Shown: positions 61,019 to 64,000 of the stretch, piece by piece
Layout of the letters: the number at the start of each line of letters is the position of its first letter
How positions within the stretch are numbered: position 1 is the first letter of the stretch
Origin: Henriciella marina
GTDB lineage: Bacteria; Pseudomonadota; Alphaproteobacteria; Caulobacterales; Hyphomonadaceae
Length of the DNA: 64,000 nucleotides
NCBI RefSeq assembly: GCF_027213945.1
Contig: NZ_JAPWGW010000001.1
Span: forward strand, 868,001 to 932,000
Direction of reading: 5' to 3'
Notes under the pieces: generated by a model
The model's input: the letters and a program-made list of their open reading frames with translations, nothing else
The model's database searches: none
Told to the model about the DNA's origin: nothing
Position numbers and translations under genes: made by a program

Positions 61019-62545
61019 TCAATTGGTGGCTGCGCCGCCTTCAAATGCCGTAAGCTCGTCCTTCATGACGATCTTGCCGGAGAGAGGCTCCAGCGTGATG
61101 GCCGGGATCGGCCGTAAGAACTCACCTTCGACCACGGACGGGTCGAGCTCGACCGGGTCCAGCGTGTTATTGACGAAGACGAAGGCCTCGTCGAACTCAC
61201 GCATGTGCACATGCTTTGAATAGCGCACGCGCTTGGTGACGCCCTGACCGACCCGTTTGGACCAGATGTCGAAATAGGCTTCGCTGGTGTAGATATCGAA
61301 GAACTTCGCCGGATGTGTATGGAAGAGCACGTCGAAATGCCGGTTTGCGTAAAGCATGAAGAAGCAGGTCAGATACTCAGCCAGATGACGCTCAATGCCG
61401 GCATCGGTCATCTCGAAACGTTTGGTCCAGCCTGAAATCTTGTCTTCGGTACCGTGAAACCGGTAGGTGCCCGACTTCACGATGAGCTGCTTCTTCATGA
61501 TGTGAGAATTGTCGAAGAATTGCTGCAGGCGGTCATAATAGTCGATGCCGTCGCGTTCATAGTTGCGCCATTCCCAGCGGAAGGGCTGCTCCCAGAACAT
61601 CCCGTCTGATATCTTGAGATACTGGCGCACCAGTTGCGGCTCTGTGACGAGGATGCTGTCGAGCATTGTCCCGTTCAGGAAGAGTGTTTTCCCATTCGCC
61701 TTGAGTAGCGCATGAAGTTCGCGGAACAACAGGATCTGGTTCTCCTGAAAGTTTGGGAACCAGTCTTTCGGCATGTCGAAGATGAGGCTAGGCGCGCCGA
61801 AACCATAGCGGCGGACGGCGTAATCGATCAGGACGGCATCGATCTCATTGGTCTTCATGATTTCGAGGACGCGGTTGCAAAGTGCCGTACGCACCTCTGG
61901 CCTGCGAATATCGAAAACGCAGCCTTCAGCGTCGAGCGCAGGGCCTTCGACAAATTTCAGGCGGTGCTTCGGCTCAAGACTCTCGTCCGGATTATGGACA
62001 TAATATTCTTCAGGCAGGCCCGCATTCGGCCCGAAAAGGTATCCGTCATCATAGTTCAGAACGGCATAGCCGATGAAGCGCTTGTTCAGCCCCTTGCGCT
62101 TGAAGACCTCCCGCATCTTCTCGAAGGCGGGCATCTTCATCGTCAGCTTACAGACGCTTTCATCATAGTGATAATTGCTGGGGGAGTAGCCGGAATAGCG
62201 GGTATAGGCATGCGTAACTTCCGGGCCGCCACGGAGCGGTGTACCCATCTTGCCCACCTTGGAATTCAGGAACGCAATTAGCGATCCCGTCATGGTCGGG
62301 ATGAATGGGTTGTGGGCTTCTCTTGTGATCCACGGATCACCGAACGGGTTGAGCAACTGCTCCTGCTCGCTCTTGTCTTCCGGGCGATGGATCGCGACCC
62401 CGTTCTTGAACCTCGACAGTTTCAGCATCTTGGCCGAGCAGGATTCGCTTTCGATCCCGTCACGGGGCTGGAACTTGCGCTTGGGCAAGTTCCGCCGAAC
62501 GAAGCGTATCGCCTGATCGACGAATAACGGCACCTTGAAGCTCAT
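61019..62545 (-). CDS. GHL15-like putative glycoside hydrolase
   Basis: 508 residues from ATG 62545 after GGTGGGG. No close family is named with certainty. A TIM-barrel-like part with YAVLNYDDGYLFGPN, AVLIDYAVRRYGFG and KTLFLNGTMLDS resembles the putative glycosyl hydrolase-like family 15 and similar enzymes. Asp in the DDGY and LIDYA stretches are candidate catalytic acids. No signal peptide is seen. ATG overlaps the upstream stop (TAATG), so it is coupled to the capsule-like gene. Confidence 0.55.
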   Translation of the reverse strand: MSFKVPLFVDQAIRFVRRNLPKRKFQPRDGIESESCSAKMLKLSRFKNGVAIHRPEDKSEQEQLLNPFGDPWITREAHNPFIPTMTGSLIAFLNSKVGKMGTPLRGGPEVTHAYTRYSGYSPSNYHYDESVCKLTMKMPAFEKMREVFKRKGLNKRFIGYAVLNYDDGYLFGPNAGLPEEYYVHNPDESLEPKHRLKFVEGPALDAEGCVFDIRRPEVRTALCNRVLEIMKTNEIDAVLIDYAVRRYGFGAPSLIFDMPKDWFPNFQENQILLFRELHALLKANGKTLFLNGTMLDSILVTEPQLVRQYLKISDGMFWEQPFRWEWRNYERDGIDYYDRLQQFFDNSHIMKKQLIVKSGTYRFHGTEDKISGWTKRFEMTDAGIERHLAEYLTCFFMLYANRHFDVLFHTHPAKFFDIYTSEAYFDIWSKRVGQGVTKRVRYSKHVHMREFDEAFVFVNNTLDPVELDPSVVEGEFLRPIPAITLEPLSGKIVMKDELTAFEGGAATN

Positions 62546-64000
62546 TAGAGGTCCCCACCCTGATGCTCTGCATTGAAAACGAACGGGGCGCCATCGAGGA
62601 TGCCCCGGGTAATCGTGTCGAGGCCCGGCCATTTGCCAGGTGCAAGCTGATCGACGCTTGGCACTTCGATGTCGAACATGGCGCCCGTCCCGTTTGGCTG
62701 CAGGAAAGGCAGCGGGATCATGCGGCGGAAGAAGAAGTGGTAGGCGTAACGAAGCGCGCGCTCACGGTCGGGTGCCCATTGTCCGGGGCCGGCTGGAAGC
62801 TGGTCGAGCAGCTTGAAGTAATGCGGCTTGTCGCTCGCATCCTGCGTGACGCCCTTGTTACGGATCCAGGCTTCGCCCGCGACGATCACAGGCTTGCCCA
62901 GCGGGGTGAGCTCTGTGCCCATCTTGGTGCCGTAGATGATGACAGCGTTCGAGGCATGTGCCAGCGCATAGGTGCTCGCATCCTCAGCGGGTTCGATGAT
63001 GTGGATATGGCGCGGCAGTTCCGGGAAGGCCTTCTTCACTTCGTCCACCACGCGCTGGCGGGAAGGGATCGCGCCGCGCACTTCGGCAGGGTGAACACGG
63101 ATGACGACTTCGAGGTCAGGCCGGTCAATGAAATAGCGGATGGAGTCGATGATCCAGTCCTTCATGCCCGGAAAGGCGTTGGCCGGATAATGCAGCTGGG
63201 CGTCCCACATGACATTGGTCAGCATGGAGACGACAGGCTTTGAAAGGTCGATGCCTTTCTTCTCGGCGAAGGATTTGAAGTCCGAATCCGGCTCTTCGTG
63301 GAAGTAGATCCAGTCCTTGCCGCCGCTGGCCCGGCTTTCGAGATAGGCGCGGACTTCGTCGCGGACCGCTTCGGACATGTCCAGCTCTTCCCACGTCTCG
63401 ACGGGCTCGCTCATCATGGTGTGATGATAGGTGTCGTCATGGCTGAAGATGAAGCAGTTCTTCCGGTAAGCGACGACCCAGGTCACAACCCGCACGCCTG
63501 CCTTTCGGCAGACATCGGCAGCGATGCCCTGCGGGCTGTAGATGCCATGATGGAGCACGCAGACTTCGGGCTTCCAGGCCGCGATGATGCGCTCATAGAC
63601 GCGCTTGGTCAGGATCGCGCCCTCAAGGTAGCGGCGCTGCACCTCTTCTGCGCGCGGCTGGCCTTCAAGGTCACCCGTTGCGTAGTATCGAAGCGCCCCG
63701 GCCAGCGCGTGTTCGCCGACCGCGATGCCGTCCAGTTTCCAGTCCGAGATCGAAGCCAGATCGACGCTGGCTGCGAGCGATTGCGCCTCGCTGAAGTCTT
63801 CCTGCTTCAGATGGTCTGAATAGCGAAACTCTGGCAGGCCCATCGGGCGATGATTGTTCGTGCCGCGATTGAAGCAGGCCTTGCAGAGACGGTTCACAAG
63901 GCCGAACTCGGCGATCATGCCGGGCGGCGTTGCCTCGCCATAGGTCGGCATCAGGCAGGCCGGCATGGAGCCATCGCAGAAGACACGGCCAACCTGTGCC
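62545..64000 (-). CDS. Capsule-type glycosyltransferase-like protein (N-terminus outside window)
   Basis: The frame is open to the right edge; 485 codons are visible, and an internal ATG near 63966 is probably not the start. The visible part holds a Cys-containing segment LVNRLCKACFNRG, LHHGIYSPQGIAADVCRKAGVRV and the GT-B-like RVHPAEVRG, then SNAVIIYGTKMGTELTPLGKPVIVAGEAW, matching capsule polysaccharide biosynthesis proteins (KpsC/KpsS-like). It would act in making or exporting a Kdo-linked or similar surface glycan. Coupled to the next gene by TAATG. Confidence 0.72.
   Translation of the reverse strand, partial: AQVGRVFCDGSMPACLMPTYGEATPPGMIAEFGLVNRLCKACFNRGTNNHRPMGLPEFRYSDHLKQEDFSEAQSLAASVDLASISDWKLDGIAVGEHALAGALRYYATGDLEGQPRAEEVQRRYLEGAILTKRVYERIIAAWKPEVCVLHHGIYSPQGIAADVCRKAGVRVVTWVVAYRKNCFIFSHDDTYHHTMMSEPVETWEELDMSEAVRDEVRAYLESRASGGKDWIYFHEEPDSDFKSFAEKKGIDLSKPVVSMLTNVMWDAQLHYPANAFPGMKDWIIDSIRYFIDRPDLEVVIRVHPAEVRGAIPSRQRVVDEVKKAFPELPRHIHIIEPAEDASTYALAHASNAVIIYGTKMGTELTPLGKPVIVAGEAWIRNKGVTQDASDKPHYFKLLDQLPAGPGQWAPDRERALRYAYHFFFRRMIPLPFLQPNGTGAMFDIEVPSVDQLAPGKWPGLDTITRGILDGAPFVFNAEHQGGDL

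Overview
This window is chromosomal DNA from a GC-rich alphaproteobacterium. The gene content (feruloyl-CoA synthase-like ligase, methylsuccinyl-CoA dehydrogenase-like enzyme, a long Oar-like TonB receptor, fused CysNC, MnmC, an NDUFS6-like zinc-finger protein, EctD) fits a marine, Hyphomonadaceae-like member of the Caulobacterales/Maricaulales. That placement is an inference from gene content; no rRNA or marker phylogeny could be run. No prophage, insertion sequence, integron or CRISPR array was seen.

Layout. 1-9.3 kb: mixed metabolic genes (CoA ligases, class IV aminotransferase coupled to a sulfotransferase-like gene, two glutathione S-transferases, an orphan ABC ATPase, an AT-richer WYL-TerB-like gene). 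9.3-13.5 kb: a GT26 glycosyltransferase, then pspF divergent from a psp operon. That operon has a sigma54-type promoter, PspF-site-like repeats and three extra microproteins around PspA, PspB and PspC. 13.5-19 kb: mnmC, csbD, a photolyase-like gene with unusual domain order, two mini-GNATs, a YcgN-type protein and a TraB/GumN lipoprotein. 19.1-24.6 kb: four tRNA genes (Arg-CCG, Gly-TCC, Tyr-GTA, Gly-CCC), a three-copy degenerate repeat, rlmB, a hydrolase, a TRIC-type channel, a solitary ectD and a FemAB-like gene. 24.6-36.6 kb: a CBS membrane protein, an orphan radical SAM protein, an XRE/membrane-protein cassette with nested operators, an MFS exporter, an amidohydrolase, dcd, metZ-apaG, a DMT transporter, an amidase and a BrkB-like protein.

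36.6-45 kb: rnpB (RNase P RNA), DUF2721, kdsD, rraB, a phospholipase D-like gene, a 1.1-kb noncoding stretch packed with palindromes, an mcd-like dehydrogenase and selO. 45-48 kb: a large TonB-dependent receptor with a clear terminator. 48.1-64 kb: a surface-polysaccharide region with galE, cysQ, a degenerate Gfo/Idh/MocA protein, a phosphatase and kdsB on one side, cysD-cysNC (PAPS synthesis) in the middle, and then a minus-strand set running off the right edge. That set holds, in transcription order, a capsule-type glycosyltransferase, a GHL15-like protein, an aldehyde dehydrogenase, an acylneuraminate-type cytidylyltransferase, a transketolase and a GT2 enzyme.

Working together. The right-hand 16 kb could supply UDP-galactose, CMP-Kdo, a second CMP-activated acidic sugar and activated sulfate, with CysQ removing PAP, so a sulfated acidic surface glycan is the simplest reading. 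The psp operon would guard the envelope against membrane stress. No complete new defence or secretion system is evident. The most novel items are the psp microproteins, the domain-swapped photolyase-like protein, the XRE cassette and the right-edge glycan locus.
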